From: a virus
IMG/VR virus record: IMGVR_UViG_3300029267_003325
Span: 1 to 50,769 of that record
Length of the DNA: 50,769 nucleotides
Direction: 5' to 3' (one strand)
Both the position numbers and the translations under genes were made by a program. The first letter of the stretch is position 1; every line of letters starts with the position of its first letter. Positions 7,958-14,156 of this stretch are shown here, one piece after another. The notes beneath the pieces were generated by a model, which saw only the letters and a program-made list of their open reading frames with translations, made no database searches and was not told where the DNA came from.

Positions 7958-8092
7958 ATGGAACACGAAAGGGATGCCTCTTGGGATAGGGATACGTGTA
8001 CTGTATGTGGATGGATACGATACTGGAATGACGACGAGCATCACCCGCCGATCCATTTTCCCGACGATGAGGAAAATTCCGAAAATCAGTGA
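7958..8092 (+). CDS. Small CxxC protein
   Basis: A 44-residue frame with DTCTVCGWIRYWNDDEHHP, a CxxC knuckle followed by two His, suggesting a half zinc-binding site. The tail is very acidic. It is too short for family assignment. A 17-residue frame (7894-7947) lies just before it and is probably not real. Confidence 0.45.
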   Translation: MEHERDASWDRDTCTVCGWIRYWNDDEHHPPIHFPDDEENSENQ

Positions 8093-8296
8093 ACCATTTT
8101 CTCCGAGATGCGTCTACATAACTAACACGAACAATCGACTCAGGTAAGATCGATGAATAACTGCTGGCACATAGCGACCCGTCCAGAACCGCGAAGAACG
8201 GTCAGGATCGAGGTGCGTATGCCCGCAGCCGTCGATACCTAACCCTTCCTGAGCCCATATAGTCGGCTCAGGACTTTGCCTGGGCCGGTGGAATAG
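8093..8296. other. Intergenic region with possible structured RNA
   Basis: No convincing gene is seen in these 200 bases; the best frame, 29 residues from about 8153, has no ribosome site. The region contains an 8-bp stem (CCTGAGCC ... GGCTCAGG, about 8248-8272) and ends in a strong intrinsic terminator, so a short structured transcript is possible. Confidence 0.3.
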
Positions 8297-8331
8297 AAAA
8301 CCTCCCAGGCTTCGCCTGGGAGGTTTTTTTT
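8297..8331 (+). terminator. Intrinsic terminator
   Basis: CCTCCCAGGC-TTC-GCCTGGGAGG is a perfect 10-bp stem extended by A/T pairs and followed by eight T's. It separates the 1-8 kb block from the tRNA-Arg that follows nine bases later. Confidence 0.92.
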
Positions 8332-8339
8332 GTTGGGAT

Positions 8340-8410
8340 GAGCCATGAGTGTGGCGGATGCACGGCACCCTGCGAAGGTGCAAGAAGAAGTTCGACTCTT
8401 CTATGGCTCG
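8340..8410 (+). tRNA. tRNA-Arg (anticodon GCG)
   Basis: Acceptor GAGCCAT pairs with ATGGCTC. The D-stem is GTGT/GCAC with GG in the loop. The anticodon stem GCACC/GGTGC closes loop CTGCGAA, giving GCG, which reads CGC. The T-arm is AGAAG-TTCGACT-CTTCT. CCA is not encoded. The next gene starts three bases after it. Confidence 0.85.
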
Positions 8411-8412
8411 CT

Positions 8413-8589
8413 ATGAGAATTGATAAGAAAGACCTGGAGAAGATCAACGAACGGATGAAAGGCTGGACGGTGGATCGGGTAAGCTCCGGTTCAGGCGAAA
8501 AGCTCTTCATCTTCCATCTTTCAAAAGGGAAGAATAAGAGAACGGTAATTTTAGGTGCTAACGATTTAGGAGGTTGGTTAGAAAGATAA
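8413..8589 (+). CDS. Small hypothetical protein
   Basis: A 58-residue protein starting MRIDKKDLEKINERMKGWTV. The start is placed at ATG 8413, just after the tRNA; the longer in-frame version from 8338 would read through the tRNA. It ends GANDLGGWLER. No clear ribosome site, so initiation may depend on tRNA processing. Function unknown. Confidence 0.6.
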   Translation: MRIDKKDLEKINERMKGWTVDRVSSGSGEKLFIFHLSKGKNKRTVILGANDLGGWLER

Positions 8590-8644
8590 TGCTCACGATC
8601 ATACGCCAGTGCCAAAAACGGTGTTAATGCTCACGATCATACGC
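8588..8644 (+). repeat. Two 19-bp direct repeats, second within a hairpin
   Basis: AATGCTCACGATCATACGC occurs at 8588-8606 and again at 8626-8644, 38 bases apart. The second copy lies in a 10-bp inverted repeat (GTGTTAATGC ... GCATTAACAC) just before tRNA-Met. This could be a binding site, a processing signal or a duplication scar. Confidence 0.75.
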
Positions 8645-8652
8645 ATTAACAC

Positions 8653-8721
8653 AGCAGAGGAACTGGTGTTCAATTGCCTTTCATAAGGGCGATCTGGCGG
8701 GTTCGATCCCCGCCTCTGCTA
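8653..8721 (+). tRNA. tRNA with CAT anticodon (Met, or Ile if modified)
   Basis: Acceptor AGCAGAG/CTCTGCT, T-arm GCGGG-TTCGATC-CCCGC, anticodon loop TTCATAA with anticodon CAT. The D-arm is compact (GAAC-TGGT-GTTC). Initiator features are not clear. An Ile tRNA with modified C34 reading AUA cannot be excluded. Confidence 0.8.
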
Positions 8722-8746
8722 CTTGTTCCCGAACAGCGAACAAGTA
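8720..8746 (+). other. Hairpin directly after tRNA-Met
   Basis: TACTTGTTC and GAACAAGTA form a 9-bp perfect stem that starts at the tRNA 3' end. It may define the 3' end for processing or attenuate transcription into the endonuclease gene. There is no U-run. Confidence 0.6.
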
Positions 8747-8747
8747 G

Positions 8748-8801
8748 GTCGAACCCTTAAATTTTAAGACTTTTTTGGAGAAAAAGTTTGTGAGGTTCGA
8801 C
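8748..8801 (+). promoter_or_regulatory. Inverted repeat in the leader of the endonuclease gene
   Basis: GTCGAACC (8748-8755) and GGTTCGAC (8794-8801) can pair. They resemble the two sides of a tRNA T-arm. They lie upstream of ATG 8813 and are followed by ACTCTTTTAGAG, a motif also seen before other endonuclease genes here (10354 and 12971). Confidence 0.5.
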
Positions 8802-8812
8802 TCTTTTAGAGT

Positions 8813-9811
8813 ATGGATACTCAAGAAATAGACAAACAAATTGTGGAGTTATACGATCAAGGTTTAACTTATAAAGAGATTCAAGAAAAACTTGACGTTT
8901 GTAGTGCAAGGGTCGCAAAGAATGTGAAGGGAAGAAGATCCCTGAGTGAATCGTCTCAGCTTTGCATTAAGAGAGGTCGTCGTCGATTGAGTGAAGATGG
9001 TCGAAAGCGACTTAGTGAAGCGGGGAAAAAAGCCGCAAAGAGGAATAGAAAATTTTGGACAAAACCAGAAAGAAAATTTAAGGAGATATTAAATTCATTG
9101 GGTATAGGAGTAAAGTTTCCTGATTATGTTAAGGAAATTTGTTCATTAGTTGATGATCCTAATCCTCGGATATGTTTTCAATATCCCATACAACGATACG
9201 TTTGTGATTATGTGGATGTTGAAAGCAAGATTGTTTTTAGAGTGAATGGAGATTTTTGGCACGCTAATCCGATTTTGTATAATGAATCGAATTTAACAGA
9301 CATTCAAAAACACAATCTGAGGCAAGATAAGAATGCAATGATATTCTTGAAAAAAAGGGGCTGGGAAGTTTGTGACGTTTGGGAGAGTGAGATTTACTGG
9401 AACATAACATTAGTGAAAGAGAAAATAATTAACATTTATGGGCCTCTGGCGAAATTGGCTATCGCATCGGTGTTACATACCGGGGATTCCCAGTTCAAGT
9501 CTGGGGAGGCCCACTTGGAAAATGATTGGTCTCATAAACTTAAAAAATTGTGGTTCAAGAAACCAAGAAAACCAAAAGTGAAAGAGAAAGAATGTTTGCA
9601 TTGCGAAAAGTTGTTTAAGCCAAAACAAAATAGAATTAGATATTGCTCGAAAGAGTGTGCAGATTTATCTCGCAGAAAAGTGGAAAGGCCCACAAAAAAG
9701 CAGTTGCAGAGAGAAATTAAAGAAATGTCTTGGCTTGCATTGGGAAGAAAATACAACGTTACCGATAGTGCTGTTCGCAAGTGGGCGAGAAACTATGGGC
9801 TGATTGAATGA
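8813..9811 (+). CDS. Vsr-like homing endonuclease with zinc knuckle and HTH
   Basis: This 332-residue protein has an N-terminal helix-turn-helix-like segment (residues 1-35) and a basic linker. A central nuclease-like domain at about 75-205 contains CDYVDVESKIVFRVNGDFWH and later KKRGWEVCDVWESEI, resembling very-short-patch-repair or DUF559-type PD-(D/E)xK folds found in phage homing enzymes. After a segment encoded by a tRNA gene (about 210-233) come a CLHCEKLF ... YCSKEC zinc knuckle and a C-terminal HTH. It lies directly after tRNA-Met. Free-standing homing endonucleases cut near related sites and spread by repair. The domain call is by eye. Confidence 0.75.
   Translation: MDTQEIDKQIVELYDQGLTYKEIQEKLDVCSARVAKNVKGRRSLSESSQLCIKRGRRRLSEDGRKRLSEAGKKAAKRNRKFWTKPERKFKEILNSLGIGVKFPDYVKEICSLVDDPNPRICFQYPIQRYVCDYVDVESKIVFRVNGDFWHANPILYNESNLTDIQKHNLRQDKNAMIFLKKRGWEVCDVWESEIYWNITLVKEKIINIYGPLAKLAIASVLHTGDSQFKSGEAHLENDWSHKLKKLWFKKPRKPKVKEKECLHCEKLFKPKQNRIRYCSKECADLSRRKVERPTKKQLQREIKEMSWLALGRKYNVTDSAVRKWARNYGLIE
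9440..9513 (+). tRNA. tRNA-Val (anticodon TAC), nested inside the endonuclease frame
   Basis: Acceptor GGGCCTC/GAGGCCC, D-arm GCGAAATTGGCTATCGC with GG, anticodon stem TCGGT/ACCGG with loop GTTACAT (TAC), and T-arm CCCAG-TTCAAGT-CTGGG. All arms pair. The tRNA lies entirely within the open reading frame 8813-9811 on the same strand. Confidence 0.93.
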
Positions 9812-9969
9812 AACCGAAATCGACAAAACCGAAGAAAAAGAAACAGAAGCCCGACGTAGAGGCTGTCGAAACAGCCGATTGGGTAGAAGACCTTAAAGAT
9901 AAGGAGTACAAGCTTTCGGAGAAATACAAAAAAGGAAAAAGGCTCGCAGAAAACTACAAAGCCAAATGA
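9808..9969 (+). CDS. Small Lys-rich protein
   Basis: A 53-residue frame beginning MKPKSTKPKKKKQKPD, coupled by ATGA to the endonuclease gene and by ATGA to the next gene. The basic N-terminus and charged helical C-terminus suggest nucleic-acid contact. Function unknown. Confidence 0.6.
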   Translation: MKPKSTKPKKKKQKPDVEAVETADWVEDLKDKEYKLSEKYKKGKRLAENYKAK

Positions 9970-10244
9970 CTTGGAGACTTTGGCGACGTACACTTTGGTG
10001 GAGGTTCCTGAATTGGCTTGGGAAACCAGGACGTTGGTGGGAACACGAAAAAACCATCAAGGGTGAAGCGAGGGGAATACAACACAGTGACACAATTTAC
10101 ACGAAGGAGTTTCAATTATGGTGGTGTAGCGGATTGCGAAAATGTTACAAACATCCGTATCCTCAAGTTTGGCACATCATCCAAAGCATTGAATGTCCTA
10201 AGTGCAAAAAGGAGAGAATAGAAAAGAAACTTAGAGAAGAATAA
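9966..10244 (+). CDS. Hypothetical protein with CxxC
   Basis: A 92-residue protein, unusually Trp-rich at its start (MTWRLWRRTLWWRFLNWLG), with CPKCKKERIEKK near the end. The C-terminal CxxC could be half of a zinc ribbon, with an earlier Cys/His pair as partner. Its stop abuts the tRNA-Asp. Confidence 0.65.
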   Translation: MTWRLWRRTLWWRFLNWLGKPGRWWEHEKTIKGEARGIQHSDTIYTKEFQLWWCSGLRKCYKHPYPQVWHIIQSIECPKCKKERIEKKLREE

Positions 10245-10315
10245 GGTGCTGGGGTGTGATAGTAGCACAACGGCCTGTCGAGCCGTAAGAGCGGGAGCGT
10301 AACCCGTCAGCACCG
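10245..10315 (+). tRNA. tRNA-Asp (anticodon GTC) with altered elbow
   Basis: Acceptor GGTGCTG/CAGCACC, D-stem GTGT/GCAC, anticodon stem ACGGC/GCCGT with loop CTGTCGA (GTC), T-stem GCGGG/CCCGT. The D-loop GATAGTA has A18-G19 in place of GG. The T-loop AGCGTAA has G55 instead of U55 and A54. Confidence 0.85.
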
Positions 10316-10340
10316 CTTGGGTTTGAATCACTTGAGGGAA

Positions 10341-10378
10341 TTTGAACCTTCTTACTCATTTAGAGTAGGAGGTTCAAA
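10341..10378 (+). promoter_or_regulatory. Hairpin that sequesters the ribosome site of the HNH gene
   Basis: TTTGAACCT (10341-10349) pairs with AGGTTCAAA (10370-10378), which ends right at ATG 10379 and includes part of the AGGAGG ribosome site. The loop carries ACTCATTTAGAG. Such leaders delay translation of T4 homing endonucleases until a late promoter fires downstream of the 5' arm. Confidence 0.6.
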
Positions 10379-11053
10379 ATGCCATACAAAGACCCAGAAA
10401 AACAAAAAGAGTATTTAAGAGAACACTACAAAAGAAACAAAAAGGAATACCAACTTAAAGCCAAAAAGTTGAGGGAGGATCGGCAGACGAAGCTAAGACA
10501 ACTTAAGTGTGAAGCAGCCTGTTGTATTTGCGGTGAGGATGATCCAAGATGTTTGGATTTCCATCATCGAGATCCCAAAGAGAAAAACTTTGGAATAACA
10601 ACGGCTGTCAGGGACAGAGTTGCTTGGGACACAATTTTGGAAGAAATACAAAAGTGTGATTTGATATGTGCCAATTGTCATAGAAAGGGTCACGCAAATT
10701 CTGTCCCAAGTGGAAGATTAAAGAAAGGAAATCGCAGCCCGCAATACGAACAGAACAAGAGACGAATAGAAAGAGCAAGACAGTTTATCAAACAAGTGAG
10801 GGGAAATTCAAAGTGCAAAAATTGTGGTGAGAGTAGACCAGAATGTCTTGATTTTCACCATCGCCATGGTAAGGATTTTACAATATCCAAATTGGTTGTT
10901 CGGAAAGCGACAATACCAAAATTGAAAGAAGCCATAGCAAGATGTGATGTACTTTGTGCTAATTGTCACCGAATAGAACATGGCGGCAATATTTGGGAAC
11001 AGGATTCAAATGTCAAGCGTAACACAAAAACTAACGAAGAAAGGACTGATTAG
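10379..11053 (+). CDS. HNH-type endonuclease with duplicated domain
   Basis: A 224-residue protein with two copies of one zinc HNH-like unit. Copy 1 (about residues 45-105) has CCICGEDDPRCLDFHHRD and later LICANCHRKGH. Copy 2 (about 143-200) has CKNCGESRPECLDFHHRH and LCANCHRIEH. Each has the paired Cys and the HH of a beta-beta-alpha metal nuclease. The internal duplication suggests both half-sites could be cut, or one copy is for binding. It sits just after tRNA-Asp, and its 3' end overlaps the RNA-repair nucleotidyltransferase by 44 bases. Confidence 0.8.
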   Translation: MPYKDPEKQKEYLREHYKRNKKEYQLKAKKLREDRQTKLRQLKCEAACCICGEDDPRCLDFHHRDPKEKNFGITTAVRDRVAWDTILEEIQKCDLICANCHRKGHANSVPSGRLKKGNRSPQYEQNKRRIERARQFIKQVRGNSKCKNCGESRPECLDFHHRHGKDFTISKLVVRKATIPKLKEAIARCDVLCANCHRIEHGGNIWEQDSNVKRNTKTNEERTD

Positions 11054-11924
11054 TCCCCCGTCATTCGTCCCCACGAATGTCATGTACGAGACAATCATGG
11101 GTTCGGAGGCATATGGGGTCAGCACAGACAGTAGCGACATGGACGTGTACGGTTTCTGTGTTCCGACGAAGGAAATCGTTTTTCCGCACTTGGCAGGAGA
11201 GTTGGCACAATTTGACTGGAAGCCCGATAAGAAACGGTTCGGGCAGTTTTTGGCGGATCATGTTGATGTCGAAGACGAGAGGGGCGGAAAAGGTCGCCAG
11301 TATGACCTCACGATTTTCAACATCGTGAAGTTCTTCAAGCTGGTGACGGAGAACAACCCGAACGTCGTGGACAGCTTGTATACCCGGCAAGAGTGTGTAT
11401 TGCACATTACTCAGGTCGGAAACATGGTCCGAGAGAATCGGCACATTTTCATCCACAAAGGATGTTGGAATACTTTTAAGGGCTACGCTTTCAGTCAGCT
11501 TCACAAGATGAGGACGAAAGAGCCCGAAGGAAAAAGAAAGGAGATAAGGGAAGAATACGGATACGACGTGAAATTCGCGTACCACGTAGTTAGGCTTTTA
11601 GACGAAGTGGAACAATTGCTTATGCATGGGGATATGGACCTTATGCAAGCAAGAGAACACATGAAAGCTGTTCGACGTGGTGAAGTTCCTGAAGAGGAAA
11701 TTCGTGAATGGTTTAGTGTGAAGGAAAAAGAACTGGAGAAGTTGTATCACCAAAGTTCTCTTCCTGATCGGCCAGACAAAAAGAGAATCAAGAAATTGCT
11801 CCTTCAATGTCTGGAACATCACTATGGTAGCCTTGACAAATGCATCGTTAATCCCGATGCAGCAGTTACGGCATTAAGAGAAATCCAGGAGGTTTTGGAA
11901 AAGAACAGGAATCTATTGGGGTGA
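11010..11924 (+). CDS. RlaP-like nucleotidyltransferase (RNA repair)
   Basis: A 304-residue protein of the polymerase-beta-like nucleotidyltransferase fold. ETIMGSEAYGVSTDSSDMDVYG is the GS...D-x-D metal-binding motif of this superfamily and occurs about 25 residues in. The rest is helical. Families with this layout (DUF/RlaP type) are often next to RNA ligases in repair operons, and here an RNA ligase follows by three bases. The likely role is template-free nucleotide addition or end healing of cleaved RNA. ATG 11010 is chosen because AGGA precedes it; ATG 10980 is possible. Confidence 0.75.
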   Translation: MSSVTQKLTKKGLISPPSFVPTNVMYETIMGSEAYGVSTDSSDMDVYGFCVPTKEIVFPHLAGELAQFDWKPDKKRFGQFLADHVDVEDERGGKGRQYDLTIFNIVKFFKLVTENNPNVVDSLYTRQECVLHITQVGNMVRENRHIFIHKGCWNTFKGYAFSQLHKMRTKEPEGKRKEIREEYGYDVKFAYHVVRLLDEVEQLLMHGDMDLMQAREHMKAVRRGEVPEEEIREWFSVKEKELEKLYHQSSLPDRPDKKRIKKLLLQCLEHHYGSLDKCIVNPDAAVTALREIQEVLEKNRNLLG

Positions 11925-11927
11925 ATC

Positions 11928-12791
11928 ATGGGTTACATGCACATTGAAAATTTGTATAAGTGCCAGGAACTCCTTATGTTTAAGGAGTGCTATGCACTTG
12001 AGAAGATCCACGGTACGTCTGCTCATATCACGTATAAGATACAGGACGGAAAGCCGATGTTGTCGTTCTTCTCCGGTGGTGTAGACCATGTGAACTTCGT
12101 CGCTCTGTTCGACAAAAATACCCTCATGGAAAAGATGAAGGGCATTGATCGAGTGGAAATCTACGGCGAAGCCTACGGCGGGAAGTGCCAGGGTATGTCG
12201 GCAACTTACGGCAAAGTTCTGAAATTCGTCGTGTTTGATGTAAAAATCAACGATTGTTGGTTGGCTGTACCGCAGGCCGAAGAGTTCGCCAAAGATCTTG
12301 GTTTAGAGTTTGTAGCTTACGAAAAGATTTCAACTGATTTGGATGAGATTGACAAGGAACGAGATCGTGATTCGGTTCAGGCCGTTAGGAATGGAATGGG
12401 TGAGGGCCATCAGCGTGAAGGCGTGGTTCTCCGTCCGCTTATTGAACTGAGGAAAAATAACGATGACCGAATTATCTCGAAACATAAAAGAGATGAGTTC
12501 AAAGAAACAAAGACGAAAAGAGAAGTAAGTCCTGAACAATTAAAGATTTTGGATGATGCCAAAGCCATCGCAGAAGAGTGGGTAACTCCTATGCGTTTGG
12601 CACACATTCTCGATAAGATCGAGAATCCTTGTATGGAAAAGATGCGTGAAATTATTGCAGCTATGTGTGAGGATGTGCAGCGTGAAGCTGAGGGTGAAAT
12701 TGTTTGGGATAGGGCGGTTTCCAAAGCAGTGGGTAAGGCTACGGCATTGGCAACTAAGAAATATTTTCAAGACAAATTACGAGAGGAATAA
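11928..12791 (+). CDS. RNA ligase (Rnl2/DRB0094-like)
   Basis: A 287-residue ATP-dependent ligase. ALEKIHGTSAHI holds the nucleotidyl-lysine motif I (Lys 26). YGEAYGGKCQG resembles motif III region, REGVVLRP fits motif IV and SKHKRDEF fits motif V. It would seal 3'-OH/5'-phosphate RNA nicks. With the adjacent nucleotidyltransferase it forms a repair pair, and the many nearby tRNA genes suggest tRNAs cut by host anticodon nucleases as substrates. The substrate is inference; the ligase motifs are direct. Confidence 0.85.
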   Translation: MGYMHIENLYKCQELLMFKECYALEKIHGTSAHITYKIQDGKPMLSFFSGGVDHVNFVALFDKNTLMEKMKGIDRVEIYGEAYGGKCQGMSATYGKVLKFVVFDVKINDCWLAVPQAEEFAKDLGLEFVAYEKISTDLDEIDKERDRDSVQAVRNGMGEGHQREGVVLRPLIELRKNNDDRIISKHKRDEFKETKTKREVSPEQLKILDDAKAIAEEWVTPMRLAHILDKIENPCMEKMREIIAAMCEDVQREAEGEIVWDRAVSKAVGKATALATKKYFQDKLREE

Positions 12792-12793
12792 AA

Positions 12794-12867
12794 GAGCCCG
12801 AGCGGTCACGACGAGGAATAGGAACTCTGCGGGGTCCATGGCCCTTCGGAGAATAATGCCGGGCTCA
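12794..12867 (+). other. tRNA-sized element with perfect acceptor-like stem
   Basis: GAGCCCG and CGGGCTC form a 7-bp perfect stem 74 nt apart, followed by A. It lies two bases after the ligase stop and three before tRNA-Ala. No normal D- or T-arm can be folded inside, though an imperfect anticodon-like stem is present at 12821-12837. It could be a decayed tRNA or a processing stem. Confidence 0.35.
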
Positions 12868-12870
12868 CAT

Positions 12871-12943
12871 GGGGGCTTAGCTCAGTTGAGAGAGCGTCTG
12901 GTTTGCAACCAGAAGGTCACCGGTTTGAGCCCGGTAGCCTCCA
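12871..12943 (+). tRNA. tRNA-Ala (anticodon TGC) with altered elbow
   Basis: Acceptor GGGGGCT/AGCCTCC includes the G3-U70 wobble that marks tRNA-Ala. D-arm GCTC-AGTTGAGA-GAGC, anticodon loop TTTGCAA (TGC), T-arm ACCGG-TTTGAGC-CCGGT. Position 19 is A and position 56 is U, replacing the usual G19-C56 pair. Confidence 0.92.
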
Positions 12944-12957
12944 CTTGCGTGAGGAAA

Positions 12958-12994
12958 CTTGCCTCCACCACACTCTAATAAAGGTGGAGGTAAG
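12958..12994 (+). promoter_or_regulatory. Hairpin masking the ribosome site of the HNH gene
   Basis: CTTGCCTCCACC (12958-12969) pairs over 12 bp, with one G-U, with GGTGGAGGTAAG (12983-12994). The paired strand contains the GGAGG used by ATG 12999. The loop contains ACTCTAATAAAG. The layout matches the hairpin before the HNH gene at 10379. Confidence 0.65.
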
Positions 12995-12998
12995 TAAA

Positions 12999-13529
12999 AT
13001 GCAATATGTTTTTAAGGACGTTTGTGGAAAAAGGAGAAAGGGCTTTGTTAAGAATTGCCTGTTTTGCAAAGGAGAATTTTGGACCAGAATAGACCAAGAA
13101 GCTTTTTATTGCAGTAGAGATTGTGCAAGGAAAGCGGCTAGGAAGAGATACCCGTTGACTTGTGCAACATGCGGCAAAGAGTTCTTCAGGACAAAATCGA
13201 AAATGAAGAGTTCTAGAAGTGGATTCTATTTTTGCTCAAGACAATGTAAAGATAAAGCCCAAAGAGTAAAAGGGGGGATTAAGGAAATACAGCCTCCTCA
13301 TTACTCGACCGGGGAAGAGAAATACCGGGAACAATTTGAATTGGAGGAATTGGTTTGTGCAAGATGCGGGTATGATGAATTTGCTTCATGCGTAGAGATT
13401 CATCATAAAGATGGTAACCACGAAAACAACAAGAAAAGAAATTTGCTTCCGTTATGTCGTTGTTGCCATCGTGCCCTTCATCTAGGATTGTGGAGGTTAC
13501 AAGTTGGAAAAGAAATGCGGAATACATGA
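12999..13529 (+). CDS. HNH homing endonuclease with zinc fingers
   Basis: A 176-residue protein. Three Cys-rich units come first: CLFCKGEF ... YCSRDC (about residues 16-37), CATCGKEF ... YFCSRQC (about 48-74). The C-terminal nuclease has CARCGYDEF, VEIHHKDGNHENNKKRNLLP and LCRCCHRALH, the canonical zinc-HNH motif. ATG 12999 is chosen over upstream in-frame starts inside tRNA-Ala because GGAGG precedes it. It lies directly after tRNA-Ala, as other endonucleases here follow tRNAs. Confidence 0.85.
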   Translation: MQYVFKDVCGKRRKGFVKNCLFCKGEFWTRIDQEAFYCSRDCARKAARKRYPLTCATCGKEFFRTKSKMKSSRSGFYFCSRQCKDKAQRVKGGIKEIQPPHYSTGEEKYREQFELEELVCARCGYDEFASCVEIHHKDGNHENNKKRNLLPLCRCCHRALHLGLWRLQVGKEMRNT

Positions 13530-13680
13530 GTGCAAAAACGAACCCAACGTGTTTTGTCGCTGGGGAGGTCAAACGACCTCGGAAGCATATCTCTGCGATG
13601 AACATCGGCAAGAACTGTGGGAAAAATTAAGAGCCCCGGTTACAGCCGGGTTAATGTGGGTCGTTTTTGAAAAAGAGTAG
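13504..13680 (+). CDS. Small Cys/His-rich protein
   Basis: A 58-residue frame with TTG start and GGAGG eight bases upstream. CGIHECKNEP ... FCRWGG ... LCDEHRQELWEKL contains four Cys and His arranged like a small treble-clef or zinc ribbon. It overlaps the HNH gene end by 26 bases. Function unknown. Confidence 0.6.
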   Translation: MEKKCGIHECKNEPNVFCRWGGQTTSEAYLCDEHRQELWEKLRAPVTAGLMWVVFEKE

Positions 13681-13833
13681 ATGGTGAGAACTAAGTTCGA
13701 AGCCATGCGAGCAAAGACCTTGGGTGGAAAGGCTCGCGAATTTGTGTTCATTGACAATTTGGTTACGCACAGTGGTCTTTGTTTTGGGATGGGTGACCGC
13801 CCCCCAGCCAAAGCTGGGGGGCGGTTTGTTTAA
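13681..13833 (+). CDS. Doubtful small frame ending in a terminator
   Basis: A 50-residue frame starts directly after the previous stop, but its last 12 codons form the stem of a strong terminator. The first part (MVRTKFEAMRAKTLGGKARE) is protein-like. There is no ribosome site within range apart from upstream coding sequence, so it may not be translated. Confidence 0.3.
   Translation: MVRTKFEAMRAKTLGGKAREFVFIDNLVTHSGLCFGMGDRPPAKAGGRFV
13796..13831 (+). terminator. Intrinsic terminator, possibly bidirectional
   Basis: ACCGCCCCCCAGC and GCTGGGGGGCGGT form a 13-bp perfect stem with loop CAAA, followed by TTGTTT. It lies between plus-strand genes and the convergent minus-strand gene ending at 13830, so it could serve both. 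Confidence 0.9.
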
Positions 13834-14039
13834 CCCGAAGTAAAATCAAAATTTGTCCATTTAAATGGGGTCACTTTTGCCGTTAAATAATAAACCAAGT
13901 CAGCAGCAGTCGGCATATGATAAAGCTCTACACCAAGATATTCATAGGGATGAGTGCAATATTGAGGAGGATAAAGAGGCATTTTGGCACCGGTGCGACA
14001 AGCATTTTCATCTAATTTTAGCCATTCTTTAAATTCCAT
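13830..14039 (-). CDS. Small protein with capsid-targeting-like N-terminus
   Basis: A 69-residue protein starting MEFKEWLKLDENA. The F-x-x-W-L pattern at residues 3-7 followed by L-D-E matches the N-termini of five other proteins in this window and resembles the T4 capsid-targeting tag cleaved at [LI]-x-E. The rest is aromatic and rich in Tyr and Pro, with no known domain. CTAAATAC lies four bases before the ATG. The longer frame from 14078 is not used since it crosses that element. Confidence 0.75.
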   Translation of the reverse strand: MEFKEWLKLDENACRTGAKMPLYPPQYCTHPYEYLGVELYHMPTAADLVYYLTAKVTPFKWTNFDFTSG

Positions 14040-14043
14040 AATT

Positions 14044-14051
14044 GTATTTAG
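14044..14051 (-). promoter_or_regulatory. Late-promoter-like CTAAATAC
   Basis: On the minus strand CTAAATAC sits four bases upstream of the ATG at 14039. The same element precedes at least six other genes at almost the same distance. Confidence 0.6.
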
Positions 14052-14145
14052 TTTAACCCAAAGAAAATAAGGCACCATCGTCTAACTGTCATTATAGAGA
14101 ACAAACATGAATCCAAGATCGTACAAGAAAAGGGCTCACACTCTA

Positions 14146-14153
14146 CTAAATAC
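14146..14153 (+). promoter_or_regulatory. Late-promoter-like CTAAATAC
   Basis: CTAAATAC, preceded by ACTCTA, ends three bases before ATG 14157. There is no ribosome site between, so transcripts starting here would be nearly leaderless unless initiation is further upstream. Confidence 0.6.
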
Positions 14154-14156
14154 AGT

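Noticed and set aside
8093-8296. A tRNA in the region before the first terminator
   Set aside because: Stems are present but no T-arm or acceptor pairing could be found on either strand.
12646-12978. 110-codon frame across the RNA ligase end and tRNA-Ala
   Set aside because: It is a shadow of the ligase in another frame and reads through a tRNA without start signals.
12903-12998. Longer N-terminus of the HNH protein at 12999
   Set aside because: The extra 32 residues are encoded by tRNA-Ala and the leader hairpin; a good ribosome site precedes ATG 12999.
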